A DNA stretch of 64,000 nt from Strix aluco (lineage: Eukaryota; Chordata; Aves; Strigiformes; Strigidae), in assembly GCF_031877795.1 (NCBI RefSeq), contig NC_133932.1, positions 20,028,180 to 20,092,179 on the forward strand, written 5' to 3'. The position numbers and the translations under genes are program-made. The notes below the pieces were generated by a model. The model worked only from the letters and a program-made list of their open reading frames with translations. It searched no databases and was not told the DNA's origin. Position 1 is the stretch's first letter; each line of letters starts with the position of its first letter. Below are positions 63,516 to 64,000 of the stretch, piece by piece.

Positions 63516-64000
63516 GAATGAAGCAGATAGACTGTGAAGCATTGTCTTGTTGCTGAGTAGAGAAACTTTGGAAATAAATCTTGACTTGTTGGGTTTCAGT
63601 GGGACTTTTGCAGTAATGTAAGAGGTGTCAGGGGTTTGTCTTGGCTGTAGATAGCATCCAGACTCTTGGATGCCCATGTAACCCTCCAGAAAGGTGGTGG
63701 TGCTTGTCCAAGCACAATCCCTCACTTCATCATGGATAACACTGCTGCCTTCACCATTCCCTGCTGTATCTGGCTGGGACAGTATGCTCTGGGCCCATCA
63801 CTGTGGTTGTGCTCTCCTTGCTTTGACTGGGTAAATAATGGCCTCTTTCCCCTTCTGCAGTGACTGTATGTCAGTGCAGTGAAGGAAACACAAGGGCTGC
63901 ATCACACGCTGCTTTAGCCCCCCTGATGAAGGGATGGTAGGAATGTGGTGTGTGGGGCAGGCATGCGTGGACCCAGAAGCAGACCAGCTGGGAGAAGGCC

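Larger units (their letters stand above)
49460..64000. other. Downstream region, no supported gene
   Basis: I could not recognise any exon of the neighbours expected in mammals (PTGFRN, IGSF3) or any other gene. Open frames on both strands are low-complexity or lack family resemblance. Repeats and a CpG-rich patch in this region are listed separately. A promoter or non-coding first exon of a gene beyond the right edge is possible. Confidence 0.55.

Noticed and set aside
49460-64000. Search for PTGFRN or IGSF3 exons
   Set aside because: No Ig-like exon with a C...W...YxC pattern and phase-1 splice sites was recognised on either strand.

Overview
This is a window of vertebrate nuclear DNA, most likely from a bird. 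It has interrupted genes with GT-AG introns, no operon structure, and CR1-type LINE fragments ending in the ATTCTGTG tail typical of birds and other reptiles. It also carries a decayed class I (gamma-like) endogenous retrovirus. A turtle or crocodilian source is possible, but the CR1 subtype looks avian.

Layout. Positions 1-960 hold a degenerate 34-bp minisatellite. It runs into a probable 5' LTR (about 977-1333) and a heavily broken gag-pro-pol remnant (about 1340-4290) with no 3' LTR. From about 4.5 to 12.2 kb I see no gene. A six-exon CD2-family gene on the + strand follows (12337-21586). It encodes a leader, two Ig domains, one transmembrane segment and a long acidic tail, and is best read as a CD58-like receptor. 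Its 3' UTR probably ends near 24.05 kb. About 11.6 kb without a recognisable gene separates it from a five-exon gene on the same strand, CD2 (35721-47682), which has a proline-rich tail and likely polyadenylation near 48.57 or 49.43 kb. The rest (49.5-64 kb) has no gene I can support. It holds CR1 fragments, a 25-base C tract and one short CpG-rich patch near 60.8 kb.

How the genes fit together. In mammals CD2 on T and NK cells binds CD58 on partner cells through their membrane-distal Ig domains. Here the two genes lie in tandem. Each coding first exon is exactly 61 nt, and every intron is in phase 1, as expected of relatives that arose by duplication. The avian forms look divergent. The CD58-like protein has a tail of about 105 residues without tyrosine, and CD2 has a short tail that keeps one PxxPR-type proline motif but no PPPGHR motif. 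I found no novel multi-gene system. The most useful observations concern these two receptors, including a 179-codon in-frame open stretch directly after the CD58-like stop codon.
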